Of a stretch of 64,000 nt of DNA, positions 26,118 through 34,471 are shown piece by piece. The notes below the pieces were generated by a model. It did no database searches. It was given only the letters and a program-made list of their open reading frames with translations, and had not been told where the DNA came from. A program made the position numbers and the translations under genes. Every line of letters begins with the position of its first letter. Position 1 is the stretch's first letter. Where the stretch lies: NCBI RefSeq assembly GCF_004153545.1, contig NZ_SDVA01000008.1, forward strand, positions 1 to 64,000, read 5' to 3'. Source of the DNA: Serinicoccus sediminis. Its GTDB lineage: Bacteria > Actinomycetota > Actinomycetes > Actinomycetales > Dermatophilaceae.

Positions 26118-26468
26118 ATGTCCTCGTACTCGACCCCACCACCCACCCCGGACGACCGGGCCGTCACGCTGATCGACTGTCAGACGTGCCCGGTCCGTGG
26201 CCGCCACTGCGGCGACTGCTTCGTGCCGGTCCTCGGACGCCTCTGGCTCGACGACCTTGCGCCGGCCCCGAGACAGGCGCCGGAGCCCCAGGGACGTCAG
26301 GTGCCGCCGGGCGGTCACGACCCGGAACCGCGGCGTGCGGGTGCCGACCTGGACAGCGACGAGCTCGCGGCCGTCAGCGCCTTCGTCCGAGCGGGTCTGG
26401 TGACGCGTCAGGAGGCGCTGGCGACCCGGGCCGAGGTCACGCCGTCGCGACGCGCGGCGGCGGGCTGA
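26118..26468 (+). CDS. Hypothetical protein with a double CxxC motif
   Basis: A 116-residue protein of unknown function. The N-terminal half holds DCQTCPVRGRHCGDCFVPVL (residues about 18-37), where four cysteines and a histidine could bind a metal or form disulfides. A Pro/Arg-rich middle follows, then a short helical part (LDSDELAAVSAFVRAGLVTRQEAL). Similar short proteins with DC-TC---HCGDC beside DEDDh/GIY-YIG nuclease genes occur in other actinobacteria as far as I recall. It has the strongest ribosome binding site seen here (AAGGAGGTGG, about 6 bases before the ATG). It is transcribed divergently from the nuclease gene. Confidence 0.72.
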   Translation: MSSYSTPPPTPDDRAVTLIDCQTCPVRGRHCGDCFVPVLGRLWLDDLAPAPRQAPEPQGRQVPPGGHDPEPRRAGADLDSDELAAVSAFVRAGLVTRQEALATRAEVTPSRRAAAG

Positions 26469-26504
26469 GCGGGTCTGCTGCGGCCGGCCGCCGAGGGAGC
26501 GGCC

Positions 26505-27149
26505 TCAGACGAGACGATCCCAGATCGGCAGGAGGGGCCTGGCCACCGCGGCGAGGTCGGGCAGCGACGGCGTGTCCTTCTCCGCCACCCGTCGTGCAGC
26601 CGCGTGGACGAGGGCCGCACCGAGGGCCGTGACGAGGTCGGACTGCTCGTCCAGCTCCGCGGTGTCCACCCGTCGTCCGTCGGCCCGTGCCGACGCCTCC
26701 AGCTTGAGCCGGACCAGGACGCGCAGCTCGCCCAGGATGGGTTGGAACCGCTCGGCCTGGCGCGCCTGGAGCTGCGGCGACCGGGCCAGCAACCGGAGCT
26801 GGTCCACCTGGGTGGCCGGGTCGGATCCGGCAGGCAGGTCGATGAGGGCGACCGCGCCGGCGAGGATCGGCACGTCCGGGTCGCTGAGGTAGTGCTGCGC
26901 ACGCTGCTGCGAGATCGCCGGGAGCTCGAGGCCGAGCAGCGCGTCGTCCTTGGTCGGGAAGTGGTGGAAGAACGTCCGCTGGCTGACCCCCGCATCGGCA
27001 CACACGGCGTCCACCGTCAGGGCCTCCAGACCCGCGGTCGTCGCCACCCGGACGGCCGAGCGGTGCAGGCGGCGGGCCGTCGCCAGCCCCCGCGCGTTGC
27101 GCGGCGACGGGCCGGGCGTGGAGAGCCCACCACCCTGTTCCGCCTGCAC
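26505..27149 (-). CDS. TetR family transcriptional regulator
   Basis: A 214-residue TetR repressor. The N-terminal helix-turn-helix is clear at about residues 25-72 (RRLHRSAVRVATTAGLEAL, then VCADAGVSQRTFFHHFPTKDDAL). The C-terminal ligand-binding domain is not assignable to a known ligand. It is the last gene of a three-gene operon after an ABC ATPase and permease, starting with GTG 9 bases after the permease stop. A perfect palindrome in the operon promoter (29188-29204) is the probable operator, implying autoregulation and induction of the transporter by its substrate. Confidence 0.9.
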   Translation of the reverse strand: MQAEQGGGLSTPGPSPRNARGLATARRLHRSAVRVATTAGLEALTVDAVCADAGVSQRTFFHHFPTKDDALLGLELPAISQQRAQHYLSDPDVPILAGAVALIDLPAGSDPATQVDQLRLLARSPQLQARQAERFQPILGELRVLVRLKLEASARADGRRVDTAELDEQSDLVTALGAALVHAAARRVAEKDTPSLPDLAAVARPLLPIWDRLV

Positions 27150-27158
27150 ACCACCACC

Positions 27159-28454
27159 CTACTCGTAGCGCAGCGCGTCGATGGGTTCCTGCCGCGCAGC
27201 GCGTCGGGCGGGCAGCGTCCCGGCCAGGAACGCGATGGCCACGATGAGCCCGACCACGCCGAGCACTGAGCCCGGCCGGAACAGCAGCACGTCCAGGCCA
27301 CCCAGTGCCGACAGCGGGCCCGCCGCGAGCACGGCGTTGAGGCCGGTGCCGACCGCCATCGCGACCACGGATCCGAGCACGCTGCCGAGCAGACCGAGGA
27401 AGGCGGCCTCGAGGCTGAACAGCCCGAAGACGCGTCCGCCGCTCATGCCCAGGGCCTTCATGAGACCGATCTCCCTGGTGCGTTCCTGCACGCTCATGAG
27501 GAGGGTGTTGACGATCCCGAACGCCGCGGCGACCAGGGCGACCACCGCGAACGCGTTCAGGACGCCCGTGATGCCCGCGATGACCGTCGTGATGAGGCCC
27601 AGCTGGTCCTCGACGGTCTGTGCACTGAGGCCCAGGTCGGCCACCGCGTCCTTGATCTGCTGGACGGCCGCGTCGTCCGAGGACGGGTCGAAGCGGGCGG
27701 TGGCGACGGCGTACAACGGCCGCTGGTCGACCCCGGCGCCCTGGAGCTCGGCCAGCTCCTCGACCAGGGCCCGACCGGCCCCGCCACCCGCACCGAGCAG
27801 GCTGGGGTTGGTGATGCCGACGAGCTCGGCCTCCACCTCGTGCTGTTCCCCGAGCACGTCCGTGACCCCGACCAGCACCGTGGTCCCCAGCGCGTCCTCG
27901 GCGTCGGCGAACCCGAGCGGCTCCACGTACTCCTCCGGGAGGAGGACCTCGTGGGCTGAGCCCTCGGCGGCAAGCTGCTCACCCGCGGCGAGGTCGGCGC
28001 GGGCGATGGAGGCGGTGGGCGCGATCGTCAGCTGGTAGCGCTCGTCGAGGTCCCCGCCGGCCACCCGCACGTAGTCGACCGCCGTGGTGCGCACGGGCTC
28101 GATGTCCGAGATGCCCGCGACCGTCTCCAGATCCTCGAGGTCGGCCTCGGTGAGGGCGCCACCGGCCGCGGCGCCGGGCAGGGGCCCGGCGCCTGCGCCT
28201 GACGGTGTCGAGGTGTCGGGGTCGTACCGAGCCGGCCCCGGCGCGCTGTCGGCGGCTGCGGTGACGACCAGCACGTCCTGCGCCCCGAGCTGGTCCACCT
28301 GTCGGGTGACGTAGTCGGTCACACCGGCCCCGAGAGCGGTGGTCAGGGTCAGGGTGAACGCCCCGACGAACAACGCCAGCACGGTCAAGGTGGTGCGCAC
28401 CCTGCTGCGCAGGGTGTTGCCGACCGCGGCGCGGACGAGGTCGGAGGTCCTCAC
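27159..28454 (-). CDS. ABC transporter permease, MacB/FtsX type
   Basis: A 431-residue permease. One N-terminal membrane helix ([21 protein letters not shown]) is followed by a large periplasmic-type MacB core domain of about 220 residues. Three C-terminal helices follow: [20 protein letters not shown], a second around [18 protein letters not shown], and a third near [17 protein letters not shown]. The cytoplasmic segment [20 protein letters not shown], typical of FtsX permeases, is present. Such permeases work as dimers in mechanotransmission and export rather than classic import. Its GTG overlaps the ATPase stop by 4 bases. Substrate unknown; a drug, peptide or cell-wall precursor is possible. 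Confidence 0.92.
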   Translation of the reverse strand: MRTSDLVRAAVGNTLRSRVRTTLTVLALFVGAFTLTLTTALGAGVTDYVTRQVDQLGAQDVLVVTAAADSAPGPARYDPDTSTPSGAGAGPLPGAAAGGALTEADLEDLETVAGISDIEPVRTTAVDYVRVAGGDLDERYQLTIAPTASIARADLAAGEQLAAEGSAHEVLLPEEYVEPLGFADAEDALGTTVLVGVTDVLGEQHEVEAELVGITNPSLLGAGGGAGRALVEELAELQGAGVDQRPLYAVATARFDPSSDDAAVQQIKDAVADLGLSAQTVEDQLGLITTVIAGITGVLNAFAVVALVAAAFGIVNTLLMSVQERTREIGLMKALGMSGGRVFGLFSLEAAFLGLLGSVLGSVVAMAVGTGLNAVLAAGPLSALGGLDVLLFRPGSVLGVVGLIVAIAFLAGTLPARRAARQEPIDALRYE

Positions 28455-29167
28455 GCCGCCACCTCCGGACGGCCGAGCGCGCCGTCACGGATGACGACGT
28501 GGCGCTCGCAGCGTGCCGCCAGGTCCTCGTCGTGCGTGACGAGCACCAGGGTGATGCCCCGCTCGCGGTGGAGCCGGAAGAGCTCGTCGGCGACCAGGTC
28601 GCCGGTGGCGCTGTCCAGGTTGCCGGTGGGCTCGTCGGCGAAGACGACGTCCGGCTCCGTGACGAGGGCGCGGGCGATGACGACCCGCTGCTTCTGCCCA
28701 CCGGACAGCGCCGTGGCGCGGTTGTCCTTCTTCTCGGCGAGCCGCAACTGCTCGAGGACCGCCATACCGCGGCGCCGGCGCTCCACGAGCGGGACACCGG
28801 CGATGGTCAGGGGCAGCACGACGTTGTCGAGGACGGTCGCGTCCGGCACCAGGAAGAACTGCTGGAACACGAAGCCGAAGCGCTGGTTGCGGATCCGGCC
28901 GATAGCGCGCGGGCTCATCCTGGTGGCGTCGACGCCGTCCACGAGGAGCCGGCCCTCGTCGGGTCGGTCGAGCAGGGCGAGCACGTGCATCAGGGTCGAC
29001 TTGCCGGATCCGCTCTTGCCGACGAGGGCGAGCGACTGACCGGTGTGGACGTCGAGGGAGACGTCGTGAAGGGCACGGAAACGGCCGGAGCCCCTGCCGT
29101 ACCAGGTGGACACCCCGTCCAGCCGCAGCAGCGGCTCGGGTCGGTGGGGAGAAGACGTCGTCAACAT
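28451..29167 (-). CDS. ABC transporter ATP-binding protein, MacB/LolD type
   Basis: A 238-residue ATPase. Walker A is GKSGSGKST, the Q loop is in [13 protein letters not shown], the signature is LSGGQKQRV, Walker B is VVFADEPTG with the LolD/MacB-type NLDS following, and the switch His is in VLVTHDED. It partners the permease downstream. I chose ATG 29167; an in-frame ATG at 29203 would put 12 residues across the operator palindrome and is unlikely. It is the first gene of the operon, with a message that probably starts within a few tens of bases upstream. Confidence 0.93.
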   Translation of the reverse strand: MLTTSSPHRPEPLLRLDGVSTWYGRGSGRFRALHDVSLDVHTGQSLALVGKSGSGKSTLMHVLALLDRPDEGRLLVDGVDATRMSPRAIGRIRNQRFGFVFQQFFLVPDATVLDNVVLPLTIAGVPLVERRRRGMAVLEQLRLAEKKDNRATALSGGQKQRVVIARALVTEPDVVFADEPTGNLDSATGDLVADELFRLHRERGITLVLVTHDEDLAARCERHVVIRDGALGRPEVAA

Positions 29168-29187
29168 GGGGGTGACTGTAATCTCAA

Positions 29188-29204
29188 ATTGCAGTAACTG
29201 CAAT
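29188..29204. promoter_or_regulatory. Perfect palindrome, probable TetR operator
   Basis: ATTGCAGTAACTGCAAT has 8-base arms around one central base. It lies 21 bases upstream of the ABC ATPase start, inside a notably AT-rich patch that must hold the promoter. The size and symmetry fit a TetR site, and the operon ends with a tetR gene. It lies between that operon and the convergent end of the ligase gene, so only the ABC operon can be its target. Confidence 0.75.
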
Positions 29205-29234
29205 ATGCAGCGCCCGTACGCGCTCCGCTCCGGG

Positions 29235-31028
29235 TCAGCCTCCGCCGTAGATGGCCTCGACCTCAGCGGCGAACGTCTCGGCCAGGACGTGCCGACGCAG
29301 CTTGAGGGACGGGGTGAGCGTCCCGGCCGCGACGGTGAAGTCCTCCGGGAGGACCGTGAAGGCGCGGATCGACTCGGCGCGGCTCACCGTGGCGTTGGCC
29401 TCGTCCACCGCGGTCTGGACCTCCCGCCGCACGAGCGGGTGCCGCGCCGCGTCGGCGACGGACAACCCACCCAGCCCGCGCTGCTCGAGCCAGTCGGGCA
29501 GGGGGTCGGCGTCCAGCGTCACCAGGGCCGCGACGAAGGGGCGGGCCTCGCCGACCACCATGCACTGCGACACCAGGGGATGGGCGCGGACCCGGTCCTC
29601 GAGCGGGCCCGGGCGCACGTTCTTGCCCCCCGCGGTGACGATGATCTCCTTGCTGCGACCGGTGACCCGCAGGAAGCCGTCGGCGTCGAGCTCCCCGAGG
29701 TCGCCGGTCGGCAGCCATCCGTCCCGCAGTGCGGTGCCCGAGCCCGGTGGGTCGTCGCGGTAGCCGCGGAACACACCCACCCCGGCCACGAGGATCTCGC
29801 CGCTGCCGTCCACCCGGACGGACACCCCGGGCAGAGGGCGCCCCACGGTCCCGATGCGGATCTGGTCCGGGGTGTTCACGGTGACCGGCGCGGTGGTCTC
29901 GGTCAGTCCGTAGCCCTCCAGCACGACGAGACCGGCACCGCGGAAGAAGTGCCCGAGCCGTTCCCCGAGCGCGGCCCCGCCGGAGATGGCGTACTCGACC
30001 CGACCGCCGAGCGAGGCGCGCAGCCGGCGCAGCACGAGGCGGTCGGCGATCGCGTGCCGCAGCCGCAGCGCCGGGCCGACGGGCCCGGCGTCCAGCGCGC
30101 GGCTGTAGGCGTCGGCGACCCGCGCCGCCCACCGGAAGACCGGGGCGCGGCCGGCGGACTGCGCCCGCTGCTCGGCCGAGGCGTAGATCTTCTCGAAGAC
30201 CCGGGGCACCGCCAGCAGGAAGGTGGGTCGGAAGGTGGCCAGGTCGTCCAGCAGGGTGCGGGCGTCCGGGCAGTGCCCCATGCGCACCCCGGCCCGCAGA
30301 CAGACCACCTCGATGAACCGCGCGAACACGTGCGCCAACGGGAGGAAGACCAGGTTGGCGGCGCCGGGGGCGTCGACGACGACGCCCAGCCGCTCGCAGG
30401 CGTTCTCGGCCAGCCCCATGAAGTTGTCGTGGGTGAGCTCGCACCCGCGGGGCGCGCCGGTCGTCCCGGAGGTGTAGATGACGGTCGCGAGGTCGGTGCG
30501 GGCCACCGAGCCCCGCCGCTCCCGCAGCTCCGCGTCACCGACCTCCGTGCCCGCCGTGGCCAGCTCCTCCAGCGACCCGGAGTCGATCTGCCACACGTCC
30601 CGCAGCTCCGGCAGGGTGCTCCGGCAGCTCGTGACCAGGGCCCTCATCGCGCCGTCCTCGACGATGACCGCCACCGCCCCGGAGTCCGCGCAGATCCACC
30701 GCACCTGCTCTGCCGAGCTGGTCTCGTAGATCGGCACCGGCACGGCGGCCACGGACCACAGGGCCAGGTCCGTCAGGGTCCACTCCAGCCGGGTGCGGCT
30801 CATGAGCGCCACCCGGTCACCGGGGCCGATCCCCGCCGCCAGGAAGCCCTTGGCGAGACGGTCCACCCGCCGCTGCAGCTCTATCGCGGTGACGTCCTGC
30901 CAGGTGTCCCCGACCCGGTCGGACGCGAGGACCCGGCCCGGCTCCCTCCGCGCCCAGTCCACCAGGTAGTCCGCGAGGCCACCGGGCGTGGAGCCGGTGA
31001 CCAGGGGTGGGACGGACACCTCGGACAC
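29235..31028 (-). CDS. Long-chain fatty-acid-CoA ligase (FadD15-like)
   Basis: A 597-residue AMP-forming acyl-CoA synthetase. The AMP motif is TVIYTSGTTGAPRGCELTH (about 178-196), followed by EGYGLTETTAPV, the LPTGDLGELDADGFLRVTGR segment with the ATP-contacting Asp and Arg, and the C-terminal GGKNVRPGPLEDR hinge. It activates long-chain fatty acids for lipid synthesis or degradation. The closest type is FadD15 (Rv2187) of mycobacteria, in agreement with the neighbours downstream. It starts with GTG after GGGAG and is divergent from the ROK kinase gene; a minus-strand TAGGGT box lies about 50 bases upstream. Confidence 0.92.
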   Translation of the reverse strand: MSEVSVPPLVTGSTPGGLADYLVDWARREPGRVLASDRVGDTWQDVTAIELQRRVDRLAKGFLAAGIGPGDRVALMSRTRLEWTLTDLALWSVAAVPVPIYETSSAEQVRWICADSGAVAVIVEDGAMRALVTSCRSTLPELRDVWQIDSGSLEELATAGTEVGDAELRERRGSVARTDLATVIYTSGTTGAPRGCELTHDNFMGLAENACERLGVVVDAPGAANLVFLPLAHVFARFIEVVCLRAGVRMGHCPDARTLLDDLATFRPTFLLAVPRVFEKIYASAEQRAQSAGRAPVFRWAARVADAYSRALDAGPVGPALRLRHAIADRLVLRRLRASLGGRVEYAISGGAALGERLGHFFRGAGLVVLEGYGLTETTAPVTVNTPDQIRIGTVGRPLPGVSVRVDGSGEILVAGVGVFRGYRDDPPGSGTALRDGWLPTGDLGELDADGFLRVTGRSKEIIVTAGGKNVRPGPLEDRVRAHPLVSQCMVVGEARPFVAALVTLDADPLPDWLEQRGLGGLSVADAARHPLVRREVQTAVDEANATVSRAESIRAFTVLPEDFTVAAGTLTPSLKLRRHVLAETFAAEVEAIYGGG

Positions 31029-31089
31029 GACAACAGCTCCCGTTCGCGGTTCGGCTCGGTTCAGGCGGGCTCACCCTACCCTCGCCCGA

Positions 31090-31095
31090 TAGGGT
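31090..31095 (+). promoter_or_regulatory. -10 box (TAGGGT) for leaderless ROK gene
   Basis: A TANNNT hexamer ends 6 bases before the GTG at 31102. A second TAGGGT box points the other way 9 bases upstream (minus strand, 31075-31080) for the ligase gene. Confidence 0.55.
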
Positions 31096-31101
31096 GACCG
31101 G

Positions 31102-32058
31102 GTGAGGACCTGCGTCGGCGTGGACATCGGAGGCACCAAGATCGCCGCGAGCGCGGTCCAGGACGGCACCATCCTGGCGCAGGCGCTGCGGGAGACCCCG
31201 GCGCAGGCGCCGGACGACATCGTGACCGCCGTCGCGGACCTCCTGCGCGAGCTGGCCGAGCGCCTGGGGCCCGACCGGCCCGTCGAGGCGGTGGGGGTGG
31301 CCTGCGCCGGCTTCGTCGACCGTGCGGGCGACATGGTGGTCTTCGCGCCCAACCTCGCCTGGCGGGACGAGCCGCTGCGGGAGCGGCTCGAGCGGGCGAC
31401 CGGGCTGCCGGTCGTGCTGGAGAACGACGCCAACGCGGCCGCGTGGGGAGAGTTCCGCTTCGGCGCCGCCCGCGACGTCGAGGAGATGGTGCTCATCACC
31501 CTGGGCACCGGGGTCGGCGGGGGCATCGTCGTGGACGGCGAGCTGGTGCGGGGCACGCACGGCATGGCGGCCGAGGTGGGGCACATGCGGATGGTCCCCG
31601 ACGGGCACCGGTGCGGGTGCGGCAACAAGGGCTGCTGGGAGGTGTATGCCTCCGGCAGCGCCCTGGTGCGCGAGGCCCGCGACCTCGTGGCCGGCGGAAG
31701 CCCGCACGCGGGCGCCCTCGCGGACGCCTGCGGGGGCGACCCGGCCGCGCTCACCGGGATGATGGTGACGGAGGTGGCGCGGGACGGCGACCCGGCGGCC
31801 CAGGAGCTGCTCGAGGACGTCGGCCGCTGGGCGGGCGAGGGGCTGGCCTCCCTGGCGGCCGTCCTGGACCCGGGGCTGCTCGTCATCGGTGGCGGGGTCT
31901 CCGCGGCGGGCGACCTCGTCCTGCAGCCCGCCCGCCGTGCCTTCGGGCGCCACCTCACCGGTCGGGGGCACCGGCAGATCACCCCGCTGGTGCTGGCCGA
32001 GCTGGGCAACGAGGCGGGCATGATCGGCGCGGCGGACCTGGCCTCGCGCCGGGTGTGA
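31102..32058 (+). CDS. ROK family sugar kinase (glucokinase-like), first of a tandem pair
   Basis: A 318-residue ROK protein starting MRTCVGVDIGGTKIAASAV. It shows the ATP-binding DIGGTK, the catalytic ENDANAAAWGE segment, LGTGVGGGIV, the His/Cys zinc site ending in CGCGNKGCWEVYASG, and a C-terminal GGGVSAAGD. No helix-turn-helix is present, so it is a kinase rather than a repressor. Polyphosphate/ATP glucokinase is the likely activity. GTG start after a TAGGGT box; its stop overlaps the start of a second ROK gene. Confidence 0.9.
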   Translation: MRTCVGVDIGGTKIAASAVQDGTILAQALRETPAQAPDDIVTAVADLLRELAERLGPDRPVEAVGVACAGFVDRAGDMVVFAPNLAWRDEPLRERLERATGLPVVLENDANAAAWGEFRFGAARDVEEMVLITLGTGVGGGIVVDGELVRGTHGMAAEVGHMRMVPDGHRCGCGNKGCWEVYASGSALVREARDLVAGGSPHAGALADACGGDPAALTGMMVTEVARDGDPAAQELLEDVGRWAGEGLASLAAVLDPGLLVIGGGVSAAGDLVLQPARRAFGRHLTGRGHRQITPLVLAELGNEAGMIGAADLASRRV

Positions 32059-33071
32059 GCACCCGGGCCGGCGGTCCGGCCGGGGGCCCGGCCGTCGGTG
32101 TCGACGTGGGGGGCACCCGGGTGAAGGCCGGGCTCGTCGACGACCGTGGTCGGGTGCTCAAGGCCACCGCCCGACCCACGCCGGAGCGCACCGCGGCGGC
32201 CGCCACCGTGGAGTCGCTCGTCGTGGAGGTGGTGCACGAGCTGCTGGGTCAGGTTCCGGTCACCAGGCGACCGGCGGTGCCGGTCGGGGTGGGGGCCGCC
32301 GGCTTCGTCGACGCGGCGCGGGGCCGGGTCGTCTTCGCGCCCCACCTGTCGTGGCGGGACGAGCCGTTGCGCGACCGGCTCACGGCGCGGCTGGGTCGGG
32401 CGGTCCTCGTGGACAACGACGCCCACGCGGTGGCCTGGGCCGAGCACCGGTTCGGTGCCGGGCAGGGGGAGAGCCACCTGGTCGTGCTCACGCTCGGCAC
32501 CGGCATCGGTGGGGCGATCCTCACCGACGGCCGCCTGCAGCGCGGGCGGCACGGGCTGGCCGGGGAGTTCGGCCACCAGCAGCTGGTCCCCGGGGGCCTG
32601 CCCTGCGAGTGCGGCAACCGGGGCTGCTGGGAGCAGTACGCCTCTGGCCGCGCGCTCGCCCGGCTGGCCCGTGAGGCGGCGCTCGCCGGGGGTGGACGCG
32701 CTGCCGGGCTGCTGGAGGCTGCTCCGGACGGCGACGCCCCCGAGCTCACCGGTGAGCACGTCTCGCGGACCGCCCGGCAGGGGGACCCCGCCAGCCGCGA
32801 GATCCTGGCCGAGGTCGGCCGGTGGCTCGGGGTGGGGCTGGCCGGTGTCGTCGCCTCCCTCGACCCCGGCACGGTCGTCGTCGGCGGGGGCGCGAGCCTG
32901 GCCGGTGACCTGCTGCTCGACCCGGCGCGCGAGACCCTCGCCCGCACCCTGGTCGGACGGGGCCACCGGCCGGTGCCCCCGGTCCGGGCCGCCCGGCTGG
33001 GAGGACGGGCGGGGGTGGTCGGCGCGGCCGACCTGGCCCGGGGGGCCGCGGCGGGAGGCCCGTCGGGGTGA
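32055..33071 (+). CDS. ROK family sugar kinase, second of a tandem pair
   Basis: A 338-residue paralogue of the preceding protein. It repeats the order GVDVGGTRVKAGLVDD, GFVDAARGRVVFAPHLSWRD, VDNDAHAVAWAEHRFGAG, LGTGIGGAIL, CECGNRGCWEQYASGRAL and GGGASLAGD. The ATP site and zinc cysteines are conserved. The GTG at 32055 overlaps the previous stop (GTGA), so the pair is translationally coupled, which suggests either a heteromer or two related substrates. Specificity is unknown. Confidence 0.87.
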   Translation: MSTRAGGPAGGPAVGVDVGGTRVKAGLVDDRGRVLKATARPTPERTAAAATVESLVVEVVHELLGQVPVTRRPAVPVGVGAAGFVDAARGRVVFAPHLSWRDEPLRDRLTARLGRAVLVDNDAHAVAWAEHRFGAGQGESHLVVLTLGTGIGGAILTDGRLQRGRHGLAGEFGHQQLVPGGLPCECGNRGCWEQYASGRALARLAREAALAGGGRAAGLLEAAPDGDAPELTGEHVSRTARQGDPASREILAEVGRWLGVGLAGVVASLDPGTVVVGGGASLAGDLLLDPARETLARTLVGRGHRPVPPVRAARLGGRAGVVGAADLARGAAAGGPSG

Positions 33072-33128
33072 CCCGGGCGCCGTGACCCGCGTGCCGGTCC
33101 GTCGGGTCGGGTGGGGGAGGATGAGCCC

Positions 33129-33815
33129 ATGCCCTCCCTGCGCGTCGCCTCCTACAACCTGCGCGGCCTCAAGGACAGCGCGGAGGCCGCCGCCGCGGTC
33201 GTCCGCGCCCTCGCCCCCGACGTCCTGCTGCTCCAGGAGCTGCCCCGCTACCCCGGCTCGGAGTATGCCGTCGCCGCCTTCGCGCGCCGCTGCGACCTGC
33301 TCTGGTCCGGGCGCACCCGGCTGCTCAGCGGCACCGGGCTGATGACCGCGCTGCGGGTGACCGCCACCGACTCCGTCGACCGCCGGCTGCGCGTCGGGCT
33401 GCGGGAGAACCCGCGCGGCTACACGCAGACCCGGGTCCGGCTGCCGGAGGGGCCGCAGGTCGACGTCGTCTCGGTCCACCTGTCCCTGCGGGCGGAGCAG
33501 CGGGTGGAGCACGCGAGCACCGTCCTCGCCGAGCTGGCCGCGGGCCGGGAGGACCCGGAGCAGGTGCCGCTGGTGGTCGGCGGCGACCTCAATGAGGGCC
33601 GCGACGGCGCGGCGTGGGGCGTCCTGGCCGCCGGCCTGGAGGAGGTGTCGGCGGACCGGCCGACCTTCCCGGCCCACCAGCCGCACCGTCACATCGACGC
33701 GGTCTTCGCCCGGGGGCACCGGGCGGCGCGGCCGGGTGACCCCGCCGTGCTGGAGGGTATGCCGCTGCGCGAGGCGAGCGACCACCTGCCGGTCTGGGTC
33801 GACCTGGAGGTCTGA
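33129..33815 (+). CDS. Endonuclease/exonuclease/phosphatase family protein
   Basis: A 228-residue EEP-fold metal-dependent hydrolase. The recognisable elements are RVASYNLRGLKD (Asn), LLLQELPR (Glu), VSVHLSL (His), VVGGDLNEG (Asp, Asn) and the final ASDHLPVWVDLEV (Asp, His). It could act on nucleic acid, phospholipid or inositol phosphates; nothing here decides. The ATG at 33129 is preceded by GGGGGAGGA. It follows the ROK pair by about 58 bases. Confidence 0.85.
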   Translation: MPSLRVASYNLRGLKDSAEAAAAVVRALAPDVLLLQELPRYPGSEYAVAAFARRCDLLWSGRTRLLSGTGLMTALRVTATDSVDRRLRVGLRENPRGYTQTRVRLPEGPQVDVVSVHLSLRAEQRVEHASTVLAELAAGREDPEQVPLVVGGDLNEGRDGAAWGVLAAGLEEVSADRPTFPAHQPHRHIDAVFARGHRAARPGDPAVLEGMPLREASDHLPVWVDLEV

Positions 33816-33837
33816 GGGCGCCTCAGACCCGGGCGCC

Positions 33838-34350
33838 TCAGACGCGGGCGCCGTCGTCGCCGTCGTAGGGGAGCCGCCGGCGCGGCTGCCGCAGCACCAG
33901 CAGCACGAACCCGCCGACGGTCATCAAGACACCCACGGCGGCGAACCCCGGGTGCAGCAGCGGCACGACCGCCGCGAGCACCACCAGCAGCGGGCCGGCG
34001 ACCAGCCCGACGACGATGCCCCAGAAGTGCAGGTCGCCGGCCGGCAGCGGCTCGGTCGGCGGGGGGACGAAGTGGTCCTCGTCGTCCTCCGACGGCTCGT
34101 AGGAGCGGTGGTCGGTCGCCATGCCGTCGGGGGTCCGCGGGCCCAGGTGCGAGGCAGGACGGGGGGCCGGCCCCGCGTCCGAGCCGGGTGACGGAGCCGG
34201 CGGGGGCTCGTGCTCGGCCCCGGGCCAGGGCGGGTTGACCGTGCGGCCGGGCGGGGTGCCGCCCTCACCGCGCAGTCCGGCCACGATCTCGCGGAAGACC
34301 CGGTCCACGTCGGGGTCGGCCGGGCCGTCCTCGGGGCTGCGGGGGCTCAC
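33838..34350 (-). CDS. Conserved actinobacterial small membrane protein
   Basis: A 170-residue protein. An acidic N-terminal part with VDRVFREIVAGL is followed by about 70 Pro/Gly-rich residues, then the segment EDDEDHFVPPPTEPLP and two hydrophobic helices (about 109-130 and 134-155), and it ends DGDDGARV. The DHFVPPP-P-LP plus two-helix plan is common in actinobacterial hypothetical proteins, function unknown. Two adjacent GTG codons (34353 and 34350) are possible starts; the frame is open further upstream but that part overlaps the divergent promoter. Confidence 0.75.
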   Translation of the reverse strand: MSPRSPEDGPADPDVDRVFREIVAGLRGEGGTPPGRTVNPPWPGAEHEPPPAPSPGSDAGPAPRPASHLGPRTPDGMATDHRSYEPSEDDEDHFVPPPTEPLPAGDLHFWGIVVGLVAGPLLVVLAAVVPLLHPGFAAVGVLMTVGGFVLLVLRQPRRRLPYDGDDGARV

Positions 34351-34471
34351 CACCCCAGTCTCGCACGGTGCCGCCCCGCGTCCCACGCGGCGAGGGTCGC
34401 GCAGGGGTAGAGTCGGCGCGCACACCGGCGCCCGCAGCGCGGCGGACGACACGGCCCGAGGAGGACGCCCG

